Shown here piece by piece: positions 28,338-37,211 of a stretch of DNA of 64,000 bases. The stretch covers positions 62,001 to 126,000 of the forward strand of contig MAAO01000006.1 in NCBI GenBank assembly GCA_002163155.1, written 5' to 3'. A model generated the notes under the pieces. The model ran no database searches. It saw nothing but the letters and a program-made list of their open reading frames with translations, and had not been told where the DNA came from. Numbering within the stretch: the first letter of the stretch is position 1; each line of letters opens with the position of its first letter. The translations under genes and the position numbers were made by a program. Source of the DNA: Halobacteriovorax marinus. Lineage in GTDB: Bacteria; Bdellovibrionota; Bacteriovoracia; Bacteriovoracales; Bacteriovoracaceae.

Positions 28338-28421
28338 GTGTAGTTTTTAGCTAGGGCATTATGCTCCCAGTCTGCTCTAAATGACTATTAATGCAATAGA
28401 TTCTACTGGTGTCAAAATAAT

Positions 28422-28455
28422 GGGCGGAAAAATTGTCCTATTGGAAAAATTTTCC
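28422..28455 (+). promoter_or_regulatory. Tandem imperfect palindromes, operator-like
   Basis: GGAAAAATTGTCC (28426-28438) and GGAAAAATTTTCC (28443-28455) are two near-identical dyads whose centres are 17 bases apart, about 100 bases before the TPR gene. A partial -24/-12 match (GGC then TTGT) overlaps the first copy. They may be binding sites for a regulator of the flagellar block. Confidence 0.4.
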
Positions 28456-28574
28456 TTTAAAAATTCTCAAAAAAGGGTAAAATAATCCTGTGTGATGGGA
28501 TTCAGTGTTTAGGATGAACATTTAATCAGACCAATCACGGTAGCATTAACTTGAAACAGGAAGTTTCTATCAGT

Positions 28575-31208
28575 ATGCAGCCTACTAAGCTCAAAATATT
28601 GACATTATTGATTCTATTCACAGTGCTAAATGTGAACGCGGGAATTATTTCTGAAGAGAAAGGATCAACTCACTTAAGATGGAACATCTTTACACCAAAA
28701 GATCTTGTTCAGATTCAAAAGAGAGAAGACAAGGTTTATCTAAAAACTTTGAATTCAGAATTATATGTAAAATTAGAAAATGCGATTAAAGAATTAGATC
28801 CAGATAAGTTATATATCACTTCTGTAAAAGCCATTGGGCCAACAGAAATGAGCAACTCTTCAAAAATTGAAATCCAATTAAAGTCAAAAGATGTCGAGCT
28901 ATTTAGTTTCTATAAAGAAAGAGATAAGAAGCTTGTTATAGATTTTTGGGTAGAAGAAAGTGAAGAAAAGTCAGTAACTACAAAGACAGTAGTGAAAAAA
29001 GTCGTTGCTCCAAAAGTTGCTAAGGTAAAAAAGAAAGTTACAGTAAAAAAGACTATTAAGAAAGTTAAGAAAATTGTGACTTCTAAATATAGGGACTTCA
29101 GATATGGTGCATCTTTCCTGTGGGATTATGCTCCGCTTGCACCGACCTTGAAGAAAGTTATTAACTTAGAAAGAAAGACTCCAGAGTATTTCTATACTGT
29201 AAAAAATAAAAAAGAAATAAAGAATGAGGCAGATGCTCATATGCAACTTACAATCAATCTCTTTAGAAAGAAGAAATGGGGATTGATGTATAAGTCTATT
29301 AAGCTCTATACAAAGAAATATGGTGATGAATTAGATGTTGATTTAAATGAATATATGAAAGCGAATGCTATTTTAAGAGAAAACTTTGCCAAGGGTAAAG
29401 TTGAGCCAGTTAAAATGAGTGTAAGCATGTTTGAAAATATCGTCCAGCAGAGTTCAAGGTATGACTTAAGAAGTGGAATATATAAGTACTTAATACCCTT
29501 TTATATTGGAGCAAATGATCATTTAAAAGCACTGGAATTATCAAAGAAATATTATGTAGATTCAAAAGAAAACTTTGATTACGAAGAATCTAACTATGCA
29601 GCAGAGGCTATCCTTTATAATCTCGCGAAAATGAAGCAAATAGAAAAAGTTCAAGAGCTTTTAAAAGAAAAGACAATTCAGAAAATCCTACCAAAGCAAG
29701 TTATGTTGGCTTATGAAATCTTTACTTATCTAAGTCTAGAGAAGTCTGAAGAGGTTATTAAGCTATACAAGAAGAGACGAGCAGGACTCGTGAAGCCTAT
29801 TCATCCCATTATCATTTATAATGTTGCAGAAGCATTCTTTAGAAATTCTAAGTATAATGAAGCAATAAAACTATATGATGAGTTTTTAAAGGATTACTCT
29901 TTCCATTCTCATAGCTCTCACGCAAGAATTAGAATCGCTCAGTGTTGGGAGATACAAGAAAAAGATTTTGGTGAATCAGTCAATCTATATAGAAATGCTA
30001 TAAATAGATCTCAGAATGCAGCAGTTAGTTATGAAGCTAGAATTAGATATGTAGCACTAAGAAATTTAAGAAAAAAGAAAGTGACTAGAGAAGATAGAGA
30101 AACTCAGGTCTTTTTAAATTCAGGTCTTAAGAAAAAAGATATGAATGCAAATTTACGTAAGACTCTTTGGTTAGTTAGACTTAGATCATTTATCGTAGAG
30201 AAAAAGTTTGAAGAGGCATTATCCTATTTAAATGCTCTTCCTTTAAAGTCGATGGTTCCAACGGATAGAAGAGTATTTGAAAGTGATGGAGCTGAAGTCG
30301 TTTATGGTTTGATTGAATCAAACTTTAACAAAAGTGAATATGCTCAGGCGATTAAGGTTTGGGAAATATATAAAGATAGATTTGTAGACAAAGTTGCTAA
30401 CGACCCACAAATGAATTTTCTCGTGGCAAATGCCTATATGAGATTAAATCTTATTGATGGGTTCGATAAGTTATATAGTAAGTTTTCAAAATCACAGCTT
30501 GAGATTTCTAAGACTTTTCCAATTTGGGTTAAAAGGTCAATGGAAACCGATAATCAGTCAATTCTTTCTGAACTTCAAATTATTAGAAATTTAAAGTTAA
30601 AAAATTGGAATGTAGTAAAAGAAGAAATCTCAAAAATAGCAAAAAGTAAAAAACCTTTAGAAAAGCTTGAATACTATAGAGGGGTTCTTTTTTATAAAAC
30701 AGGAGATTGGAGTGCCGCTGCTAAGTCTTTTGAAAAGTTTCTTTCAAGCGGTAATGACAAGTCGATTAAAGATCCAAAACAAATTGCAGATTTAGTGAAG
30801 GCTTATACTGATTGTCTTTATGAGCTAGGGGATACGGTAAAATATCAACGAGTGGCAGATGCCCTACTTGGAGATACTACAAGATTAAAGAAAAAAAATA
30901 AGTATATGGACTCAGTAAGAGAGAAAGTCTCTTATTTGAATATTGAATTATTGGCAGGTGATGATACTTCTAAGAGTTTTTTAATAATGGAAAAGAAGAT
31001 TAAAGATTTTAAGGCTGAATTTGAAAAATCTATTTATTCAGGAAGATTGAACTATTTGTTAGGTCTTTCATTATTAAGTAATAAAAGTATAGAAGAAGGT
31101 AAGAAAATCTTTGAAGAGCTTATTTCCCAGGAAGGGATTGATGAGCACATTAAGGATCTAGCTCGTAGTGAGCTGAGTATGTTGAAAATAAAAGAAAGAA
31201 CTTTATAA
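28575..31208 (+). CDS. Exported TPR-repeat protein with AMIN-like N-terminal domain
   Basis: The product of about 877 residues begins with a signal peptide (KILTLLILFTVLNVNA). A beta-rich N-terminal part ending in KKLVIDFWV resembles an AMIN or pilus-type secretin-binding fold. A Lys/Val/Thr-rich linker follows (VKKVVAPKVAKVKKKVTVK region). The rest is helical repeats of TPR/Sel1-like type, for example YNVAEAFFRNSKYNEAIKLY and YRGVLFYKTGDWSAAAKSFE. TTG 28551 is an alternative start eight codons earlier. It precedes the activator-like gene and flgB by short gaps, so an envelope or assembly role in the flagellar system is plausible but unproven. Confidence 0.7.
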   Translation: MQPTKLKILTLLILFTVLNVNAGIISEEKGSTHLRWNIFTPKDLVQIQKREDKVYLKTLNSELYVKLENAIKELDPDKLYITSVKAIGPTEMSNSSKIEIQLKSKDVELFSFYKERDKKLVIDFWVEESEEKSVTTKTVVKKVVAPKVAKVKKKVTVKKTIKKVKKIVTSKYRDFRYGASFLWDYAPLAPTLKKVINLERKTPEYFYTVKNKKEIKNEADAHMQLTINLFRKKKWGLMYKSIKLYTKKYGDELDVDLNEYMKANAILRENFAKGKVEPVKMSVSMFENIVQQSSRYDLRSGIYKYLIPFYIGANDHLKALELSKKYYVDSKENFDYEESNYAAEAILYNLAKMKQIEKVQELLKEKTIQKILPKQVMLAYEIFTYLSLEKSEEVIKLYKKRRAGLVKPIHPIIIYNVAEAFFRNSKYNEAIKLYDEFLKDYSFHSHSSHARIRIAQCWEIQEKDFGESVNLYRNAINRSQNAAVSYEARIRYVALRNLRKKKVTREDRETQVFLNSGLKKKDMNANLRKTLWLVRLRSFIVEKKFEEALSYLNALPLKSMVPTDRRVFESDGAEVVYGLIESNFNKSEYAQAIKVWEIYKDRFVDKVANDPQMNFLVANAYMRLNLIDGFDKLYSKFSKSQLEISKTFPIWVKRSMETDNQSILSELQIIRNLKLKNWNVVKEEISKIAKSKKPLEKLEYYRGVLFYKTGDWSAAAKSFEKFLSSGNDKSIKDPKQIADLVKAYTDCLYELGDTVKYQRVADALLGDTTRLKKKNKYMDSVREKVSYLNIELLAGDDTSKSFLIMEKKIKDFKAEFEKSIYSGRLNYLLGLSLLSNKSIEEGKKIFEELISQEGIDEHIKDLARSELSMLKIKERTL

Positions 31209-31249
31209 TTTAAGTCCGATGGATTGGACTAGCATTGACAGGAGGTCAA

Positions 31250-32179
31250 ATGGAATCAGTTAGAGTTGAGCTTTTTGGTAAAGACCCTAAGGTTACGAAA
31301 GCAATTTCAGTAGCAAGAAACATTTCAGTTACAAAAGCACCAGTGCTTGTAGTAGGTGAGACGGGAGTAGGGAAAAGGGCCTTAAGCCGTTATATCCACG
31401 CTAATTCTACTAGAGCAAATAACACATATATTTGTGTTGATTGTTCAGGAGATTCTCAAAGTGTTGAAAATGAAATTCTTGGCTTTAGAGAAGAAGAGTC
31501 AGGTAGATTCGTTAAAGGTGCACTCGAGGCAGCAAACGGAGGCTCAGTCGTATTTGCAAATGTAGACTGCCTAGAAGATGATTTTCAAAAGAGACTTCAC
31601 AAAATTTTAAATGAATTAGAAGATTATGATATTGATGTAAGAATCATCGCTACTACAACTAAGAATTTATCTAAGTTAGTTGGTTCTGGAAGATTTTATA
31701 GAGGTCTTTACACTTTCATATCTTCAAACGCCATTTCTCTTACTCCTTTAAGAGAAAGAGTATCTGACCTAGAAGAAATTGCACGTCACTTTGTACAAGA
31801 ATTTTCTGAAGACAAAGTTTCTGTAGACAGCACAGCAATGGACAAAATTCTTGGTCACTACTGGACTCATAATGTTAATGAGTTAAGAACAGTACTTGAG
31901 AATGCTCTTGAAAACAATTCAACAGGCATTCTAACTGAAGCTGATTTAGAAATCGGTGAAAAGAAAGCTGTAAGTATGATGAGTGATGATGATTCTGACG
32001 GAATCAGATTAATGTCTCTTAAAGAAGCTGAAAAACTTTTAATTAGGAAAGCTCTTATTCACACAAGTGAAAATAGAACTCAAGCTGCAAAGATCTTAGG
32101 AGTTTCTATTAGAACTTTAAGAAATAAAATTAATGAGTACCGTAATAATGGATCTGCTTATTTTGTAAATTTAAGATAA
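31250..32179 (+). CDS. Degenerate sigma-54 activator-like AAA+ protein with Fis-type HTH
   Basis: The 309-residue protein has the AAA+ and DNA-binding layout of sigma-54 activators but no receiver. Walker A is intact (VGETGVGKRAL). Two essential parts are not. The GAFTGA loop is replaced by the GFREEESGRF region, and Walker B lacks its Asp-Glu (SVVFANVDCL where LFLDEIGDM is expected). The C-terminal helix-turn-helix is good (NRTQAAKILGVSIRTLRNKI). ATG 31250 is fixed by AGGAGGT at 31240-31246. It probably binds DNA without activating sigma-54, perhaps as a co-regulator like FlbD/FleQ-type flagellar regulators. flgB follows 25 bases later. Confidence 0.8.
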   Translation: MESVRVELFGKDPKVTKAISVARNISVTKAPVLVVGETGVGKRALSRYIHANSTRANNTYICVDCSGDSQSVENEILGFREEESGRFVKGALEAANGGSVVFANVDCLEDDFQKRLHKILNELEDYDIDVRIIATTTKNLSKLVGSGRFYRGLYTFISSNAISLTPLRERVSDLEEIARHFVQEFSEDKVSVDSTAMDKILGHYWTHNVNELRTVLENALENNSTGILTEADLEIGEKKAVSMMSDDDSDGIRLMSLKEAEKLLIRKALIHTSENRTQAAKILGVSIRTLRNKINEYRNNGSAYFVNLR

Positions 32180-32204
32180 TTAATTTCCATTATTGGAGTT
32201 GAAC

Positions 32205-32609
32205 ATGAATCTAAATGACAAAACGATACAAGCACTGGCCTCATCACTAAACTTTAGGCAGATGAGACAAAAAATTATCACCTCAAATATAGCTAACGCG
32301 GATACGCCTGGTTATAAAACTAAGAGGATTGATTTTGAAGCTGCTCTGGCTCGTGCATTAGATGTCGATGGACAACAACAATTGAATACAGCAGATGGTG
32401 GTCACTTTGACGTAGGAAATGGTGGATTTGGAAATTTGAAGCCAGAAGTCTACGAAGATCCTAATGGGGTTGTGAGTGACGATGGAAATACTGTTGATCG
32501 AGATGCTGAGCTGGCAAAAATGGCTGAGAACAAGATTCTCTACGATGCTGCAGTTCAACTCTTGAATAAAAAAATTGGACTCATGAAATACGCAGTTGGT
32601 TCAAACTAA
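32205..32609 (+). CDS. flgB: Flagellar basal-body rod protein FlgB
   Basis: FlgB is the proximal rod subunit. The 134-residue product has the rod/hook N-terminal motif ANADTPGYKTKRIDFEAAL and a C-terminal helix ending in NKKIGLMKYAVG. ATG 32205 is preferred over TTG 32193 because GGAG at 32195-32198 is six bases upstream. It opens the tightly packed rod, MS-ring and export gene cluster; flgC follows after nine bases. Confidence 0.95.
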   Translation: MNLNDKTIQALASSLNFRQMRQKIITSNIANADTPGYKTKRIDFEAALARALDVDGQQQLNTADGGHFDVGNGGFGNLKPEVYEDPNGVVSDDGNTVDRDAELAKMAENKILYDAAVQLLNKKIGLMKYAVGSN

Positions 32610-32618
32610 GGAGATTAA

Positions 32619-33059
32619 ATGGATTTATTAACATCATTAAAAATAAGTGCATCAGGCCTAGCAGCTAATAAAAAACGCATGGCCGCGATATCTTCTAATA
32701 TTGCAAATGCAGAAACAACGAGAACGGCTGAGGGTGGACCCTATAGACGTAAAGAAGTTGTTTTTGGATCTGAACCTGCTCGTGAAACTTTCTCTGAAAT
32801 TTTAGAGGGAGAGATTGATGTGAATGCCCAAACAGTTCAAGCAACTGAGGTGATTAGTACTAACAGACCTCCGATCTTAAAGTATGAACCTAATCATCCT
32901 GATGCAAATGAACAAGGTTATGTGGCTAAGCCAAATATTAATGTAATGGAAGAAATGGCAAATATGATATCGGCCTCTCGTAGTTATGAGGCCAATATCA
33001 ATGCTATGAATACTACTAAGAATATGGCCATGAAGGCCTTAGAGATTGGTAGAAACTAA
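32619..33059 (+). CDS. flgC: Flagellar basal-body rod protein FlgC
   Basis: FlgC is a proximal rod subunit. The 146-residue protein shows the N-terminal SASGLAANKKRMAAISSNIANAETT pattern and the C-terminal SRSYEANINAMNTTKNMAMKALEIG, both family hallmarks. It lies between flgB and fliE with short spacers, as in most flagellar operons. Confidence 0.96.
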   Translation: MDLLTSLKISASGLAANKKRMAAISSNIANAETTRTAEGGPYRRKEVVFGSEPARETFSEILEGEIDVNAQTVQATEVISTNRPPILKYEPNHPDANEQGYVAKPNINVMEEMANMISASRSYEANINAMNTTKNMAMKALEIGRN

Positions 33060-33072
33060 AAGGGGATAGATC

Positions 33073-33438
33073 ATGCCAGTACAAACTGTAGGTTCTATGC
33101 AAAGCATTTTAAATAGTTATAGCTCAAAAGACTGGACTAAGAGTGCAGAACTTGATGCTGCTAAGAATTTAAATTTTAATGAACTTTCAATCGATTCTGT
33201 TGAAGGTGCCCATGGCAAACAAAGCTTTGGTGATATGTTGGCGAGCTCTGTGTCTCAAGTAAACAACTTACAAAAAGATGCAAACACTGCCATTCAAAAG
33301 TTAGTAACTGGTGAATCAAAAAATCTACACGAAACTATGTTAGCTGTAGAGAAAGCAGATATTGCTTTTAAATCAATGAATCAGATCAGAACGAAAGTTA
33401 TTGATGCATATAAAGAAATAATGAGAATGCAAGTTTAA
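33073..33438 (+). CDS. fliE: Flagellar hook-basal body protein FliE
   Basis: FliE joins the MS ring to the rod and is itself exported early. The C-terminal two-thirds of the 121 residues are typical: SFGDMLASSVSQVNNLQKDA, then LHETMLAVEKADIAFKSMNQIR and KVIDAYKEIMRMQV. The N-terminal third is variable. A sigma-54-type element lies just after its stop. Confidence 0.93.
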   Translation: MPVQTVGSMQSILNSYSSKDWTKSAELDAAKNLNFNELSIDSVEGAHGKQSFGDMLASSVSQVNNLQKDANTAIQKLVTGESKNLHETMLAVEKADIAFKSMNQIRTKVIDAYKEIMRMQV

Positions 33439-33458
33439 TAGTTGGGGGCAACTACTGT

Positions 33459-33473
33459 TGGCATAGGATGTGC
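33459..33473 (+). promoter_or_regulatory. Sigma-54 (-24/-12) promoter before fliF
   Basis: TGGCAT, five bases and GTGC give the required GG-N10-GC (GG at 33460-33461, GC at 33472-33473). The expected transcription start is near 33485, just before the fliF ribosome site at 33488-33493. An almost identical element is present at 55377, which supports it. Confidence 0.5.
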
Positions 33474-33499
33474 CAGCACAATTTTTCAGGAGGATTCCC

Positions 33500-35164
33500 T
33501 TGCAAGATTTTTTAGAAAAGATCATAAGGAATTTCACAGAGTTTTTTAATAGTCTCGATTTTAATAAGAAAGTTGGTCTTGTAACCATTGCTTCTTTTAT
33601 CGTTGCTTGTTTCGTAGGAATTATTATATGGGCTTCGCAAACGCGAATGGATATTCTATATACTGAACTAAATAGAGAAGACGCAAAGAAAATTGCAGTT
33701 CTATTAGAAGAAAAGAAAATTACTTACGAAATGTCTGATGACGGAAAAACTATTAGTATTCCTGAGGAACTTATAAATAAGTGGCGATTAGAAATTGCTA
33801 CTCTTGGGGTAAACTTTTCTGGAACAGTTGGATACGAAGTCTTTGATAAACAATCATTTGGAACAACTAGTTTTGTACAAAAAGTAAATAAGCAAAGGGC
33901 CCTTGAGGGTGAGCTTATAAAGACGATTAAATATATAAGAGGAATCAAGCGAGCACGTGTACATTTATCTATTCCTGAATCAAGTCCTTTTGTTTCTGAA
34001 AAAAAGGCACCAACTGCTTCAGTTGTTGTTGATCTTGATAGGGGAGTAACTTTAACTCCCGACGAAGTTAGAGGTATAGCCTCTTTAGTTTCAAGTGCCA
34101 TTCATGGGATGAGAAATGAAAATGTAGTTATTTTAGATGATAGAGGTAAGAAATTATCTGAAAATATTGGCGATGCAATGACAGCTTATACTGCCAATAG
34201 AATGGCGTTAGAAGCTAAAGTAAATAGACAATATGAAAGACAAATTGAAGAAATACTTTCAAAAGTTGTCGGCGAAGGAAAAGTCATTGCTAAAGTTACG
34301 GTTAGTTTAGATTTCACAGAATCTATTTCAACTGAAACTGAGTTTGATGGTGAAAATAAAGCAGTACTCTCAGAAGTTGCAAACACTCAAAAGTTAAATG
34401 GTTCACGTCCATCTCCACAAGGTATCCCTGGAGCGAGGTCAAACCTTCCTGGAGAACAACCTCAACCTGGAATTCCTGAAACGAGAAATAATGTTGATAA
34501 ATCATTAACAACTAGAAACTACAATATTCCTTCAAAAGTGACAAAATCAAAGAAGCCAACAGCAGGTGTTCAAAGAGTTAGTGCTGCTGTAATGATTGAT
34601 GGTCGAAGAGTTCAAGTTAAAAATGCTGAAGGGGCCATGGTTTCGCAATATGAAATGTGGTCAGAAGCAGATCTAGCTAATTTCTCAGCAATTGTTTCCT
34701 CTACAATCGGAATAGATTCTAAAAGAGGTGATCTGATTGTCATCAAAAATATGGAATTTGCTCATGAAGACTTAGCTTCAATCGAAGCTTTAATGAGAGA
34801 GAAAGAAAATAGAGAATTAATAAAAAACATTGTTAAATATTTAACAGTTGGTTTAGCGATAACTTTATTTTTCTTCTTAGTAGTAAGACCATTTATTCAG
34901 TGGATTACAGATAACACAGTAGAAACTGTTGAAGATTTTCTACCTAAGACTTTAGAAGAGCTTGAAAAAGTACAAGCTAATCAGAAGTTACCTGGTCTCG
35001 AGGATGCTCTTCCACAAATTGAAGAGAAGTTAAATCCTGAGAAGATTGAAGGAAATATGCTTAGAGAGAAAATTATCTCTCTGGTTGAAGGAAATCCTGC
35101 AAAAGCTGCTCAGGTTATACATGAAATTATTCATGCTCAAGAATCAGATAAGCAGATTGCATAA
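33500..35164 (+). CDS. fliF: Flagellar MS-ring protein FliF
   Basis: FliF builds the MS ring in the inner membrane, the platform for export and rotor. The product is about 554 residues. TM1 is at about 26-44 (VGLVTIASFIVACFVGIIIW), the ring-building domains include FGTTSFVQKVNKQRALEGEL, and TM2 is near 455 (LTVGLAITLFFFLVV). The C-terminal cytoplasmic tail contacts FliG. The TTG start at 33500 is set by AGGAGG at 33488-33493, six bases upstream; the longer GTG frame from 33470 would place that ribosome site inside the gene and overlap the -12 promoter element. Confidence 0.95.
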   Translation: MQDFLEKIIRNFTEFFNSLDFNKKVGLVTIASFIVACFVGIIIWASQTRMDILYTELNREDAKKIAVLLEEKKITYEMSDDGKTISIPEELINKWRLEIATLGVNFSGTVGYEVFDKQSFGTTSFVQKVNKQRALEGELIKTIKYIRGIKRARVHLSIPESSPFVSEKKAPTASVVVDLDRGVTLTPDEVRGIASLVSSAIHGMRNENVVILDDRGKKLSENIGDAMTAYTANRMALEAKVNRQYERQIEEILSKVVGEGKVIAKVTVSLDFTESISTETEFDGENKAVLSEVANTQKLNGSRPSPQGIPGARSNLPGEQPQPGIPETRNNVDKSLTTRNYNIPSKVTKSKKPTAGVQRVSAAVMIDGRRVQVKNAEGAMVSQYEMWSEADLANFSAIVSSTIGIDSKRGDLIVIKNMEFAHEDLASIEALMREKENRELIKNIVKYLTVGLAITLFFFLVVRPFIQWITDNTVETVEDFLPKTLEELEKVQANQKLPGLEDALPQIEEKLNPEKIEGNMLREKIISLVEGNPAKAAQVIHEIIHAQESDKQIA

Positions 35165-35184
35165 TTAAAGAATAAGGAATTGGT

Positions 35185-36216
35185 ATGGCAGAGCAGGGAT
35201 TAGAACCAGATATTGAATACTCACTTTTATCAGGACAAGATAAAGCGGCTATTTTATTGAGTTCATTGGGTGTTCAAACAACCCAATTAATCTTCTCTTT
35301 TATGCGTGATAATGACGTAAAGAGAATGATTAATGCCATGTCTTCGGTCAATAAAGCACCAATCTGGATGATTAAAAAAGTATTAGAAGAATTCTATTCA
35401 CATCTTAATGAAGAAAATGACTTACTTTTCTCTGAAAACAGAGGAAGAGACTTTATTATCAATGCTCTTGGTGAAGAAAGAGCGAAGCAACTTCTTGGAC
35501 AAATTGTTGATGTTGGAACTTCAAACACGCTTGAGTCACTTGAGCTAGTAGATACAAGAACACTTGCAAACTTCTTAATTAATGAGCATCCACAGACAAT
35601 TGCTCTTATTATTGCTCATCTGAATGCGGAAAGAAAAGTAGATGTTCTTAGAAGACTCCCTGAAGGACTTCAGGCAGAAGTTGTTCTTAGGGTTTCAAAC
35701 CTTGATTACGTATCCCCTGAACTTATTGCTCAACTTGATGATGTTCTTAAAACTGAGCTTTCAACTCTCGGGTCAATTGATACTAACCAACTTGGTGGTG
35801 TTGAACCAATCGCTGATATGCTTAATCTTATGGACAAGAATAGTGAGAAAAATATCATGGGAAGAGTTGAGGAAAAAGATCCTGAACTTGCAGAAGAGAT
35901 TAGAAAACTTATGTTTGTTTTCGAAGATCTTGTTTATGTTGATGATAAAGGTATTCAATCACTTCTTAAAGAATGTGATCAACAAAAACTTGTTATTGCC
36001 CTCAAAACTGCACCTGAAGAGATTCGTGCGAAACTCTTTTCCAATATGTCTAATAGAGCGGCAGGCCTCCTACAGGAAGATCTTGATGCTCTAGGGCCTA
36101 CAAAATTATCAGATGTTGAGAAAGCTCAGTCTGAAATTGTTCAAAAATGTAAGGAACTTGAATCTCAAGGTAAAGCATTCATCTCTAGAGGTGGTGATGG
36201 CGATGCTCTTGTTTAA
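35185..36216 (+). CDS. fliG: Flagellar motor switch protein FliG
   Basis: FliG is the rotor protein that contacts FliF, FliM and the stator. The 343-residue length is normal. N-terminal DKAAILLSSLG, the EHPQTIALIIAHL motif of the middle domain, and the C-terminal torque helix region (IRKLMFVFEDLVYVDDKGIQ) are all present, with conserved charged residues. fliM and fliN are not in this window. Confidence 0.97.
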   Translation: MAEQGLEPDIEYSLLSGQDKAAILLSSLGVQTTQLIFSFMRDNDVKRMINAMSSVNKAPIWMIKKVLEEFYSHLNEENDLLFSENRGRDFIINALGEERAKQLLGQIVDVGTSNTLESLELVDTRTLANFLINEHPQTIALIIAHLNAERKVDVLRRLPEGLQAEVVLRVSNLDYVSPELIAQLDDVLKTELSTLGSIDTNQLGGVEPIADMLNLMDKNSEKNIMGRVEEKDPELAEEIRKLMFVFEDLVYVDDKGIQSLLKECDQQKLVIALKTAPEEIRAKLFSNMSNRAAGLLQEDLDALGPTKLSDVEKAQSEIVQKCKELESQGKAFISRGGDGDALV

Positions 36217-36242
36217 TAGATTTTATACTTTGAGGAGAATTC

Positions 36243-37211
36243 ATGGTTAAGGCAAATGATAATAGTAGTTTATACGGTGAAGTTACTGATTATGAATTTA
36301 AATCATTTGCCGTAAATGAAGATATGTCTGGTGAAGTTAAACTTTTTGAATTTCAAGAGGTTGGAAAACTATCGTCGAGACAAGAAAATTTACAAGACGA
36401 AATTGTAAAATTAGAGCGAAACTTTTCAGAAAAGTCTGATTTTCAAATTTCTCCTATTGTTAAAGAACATAGGGGATTTAATAAACAAGTTTCTAAAGAA
36501 CGAGAGCTTAGAATAGAAGAAGAGGTTAAAAGAAGAGTTTCTGCTCTTAAGGAACAAGCTTATCGAGAAGGTTTTGATGAAGGCATGCAAAATGGTAGAG
36601 AAGAGATCATTAGTCAATCTCGTGTAGCTTCTGAAGAAAAATTACAAACACTAACGAGTATGATTGTTGAAGTATTGGCAACTAAGTCCGATTTACTACT
36701 TAACCAAAAGAAACAAATTTATAGTCTAGTAAGGGTTATATCTAAATGGGTAGTTCTAAAAGAGTTAAAAGACGATGGTACTTATATAGAACGTCTATTA
36801 GAAAAATTGATAATGGAAATGCAAACGAAGTCTAATCTTTTAATTCACGTAGACCAACAATCTTTTGAACAAATGCCAGATATTCTTCAAACAGTGCAAG
36901 AAAAAGTTGGAGAATTAACAAATGTTCGTATTGAAATTGATTATGATATCGAAGGTCCAGGAATTGTTCTTGAGTGTGATAAAGGTATTCTAAACGGAAC
37001 CCTTGTTGAGCAAATGAAGAGCTTAGATAAATTATTCGAAACAGTTGGTCTTTTGAAAGATGAGGATTTTTCTGCAGATAGTATGAATCATGAAGAAATA
37101 GCAACTGAACTGATTCAAACAGCAATAGATGACTCTACAACTGAAAATAAAACTGATGAAACTGATGCGGAGAATATAGAGGACCATGATAGTGACTCAG
37201 AAGAATCCTAA
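36243..37211 (+). CDS. fliH: Flagellar export ATPase regulator FliH
   Basis: FliH binds FliI and links the export ATPase to the C ring. The N-terminus is variable. The central charged helix with AYREGFDEGMQNGREE is the diagnostic family segment. The C-terminal domain contains VRVISKWVVLKELKDD and VRIEIDYDIEGPGIVLEC. The last 70 residues are an acidic Asp/Glu/Thr tail (DETDAENIEDHDSDSEES) that is longer than usual. Its 3' end overlaps fliI by 26 bases in another frame. Confidence 0.88.
   Translation: MVKANDNSSLYGEVTDYEFKSFAVNEDMSGEVKLFEFQEVGKLSSRQENLQDEIVKLERNFSEKSDFQISPIVKEHRGFNKQVSKERELRIEEEVKRRVSALKEQAYREGFDEGMQNGREEIISQSRVASEEKLQTLTSMIVEVLATKSDLLLNQKKQIYSLVRVISKWVVLKELKDDGTYIERLLEKLIMEMQTKSNLLIHVDQQSFEQMPDILQTVQEKVGELTNVRIEIDYDIEGPGIVLECDKGILNGTLVEQMKSLDKLFETVGLLKDEDFSADSMNHEEIATELIQTAIDDSTTENKTDETDAENIEDHDSDSEES

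Noticed and set aside
33470-33499. A ten-codon N-terminal extension of FliF from GTG 33470.
   Set aside because: It overlaps the -12 element and contains the strong AGGAGG that positions TTG 33500.
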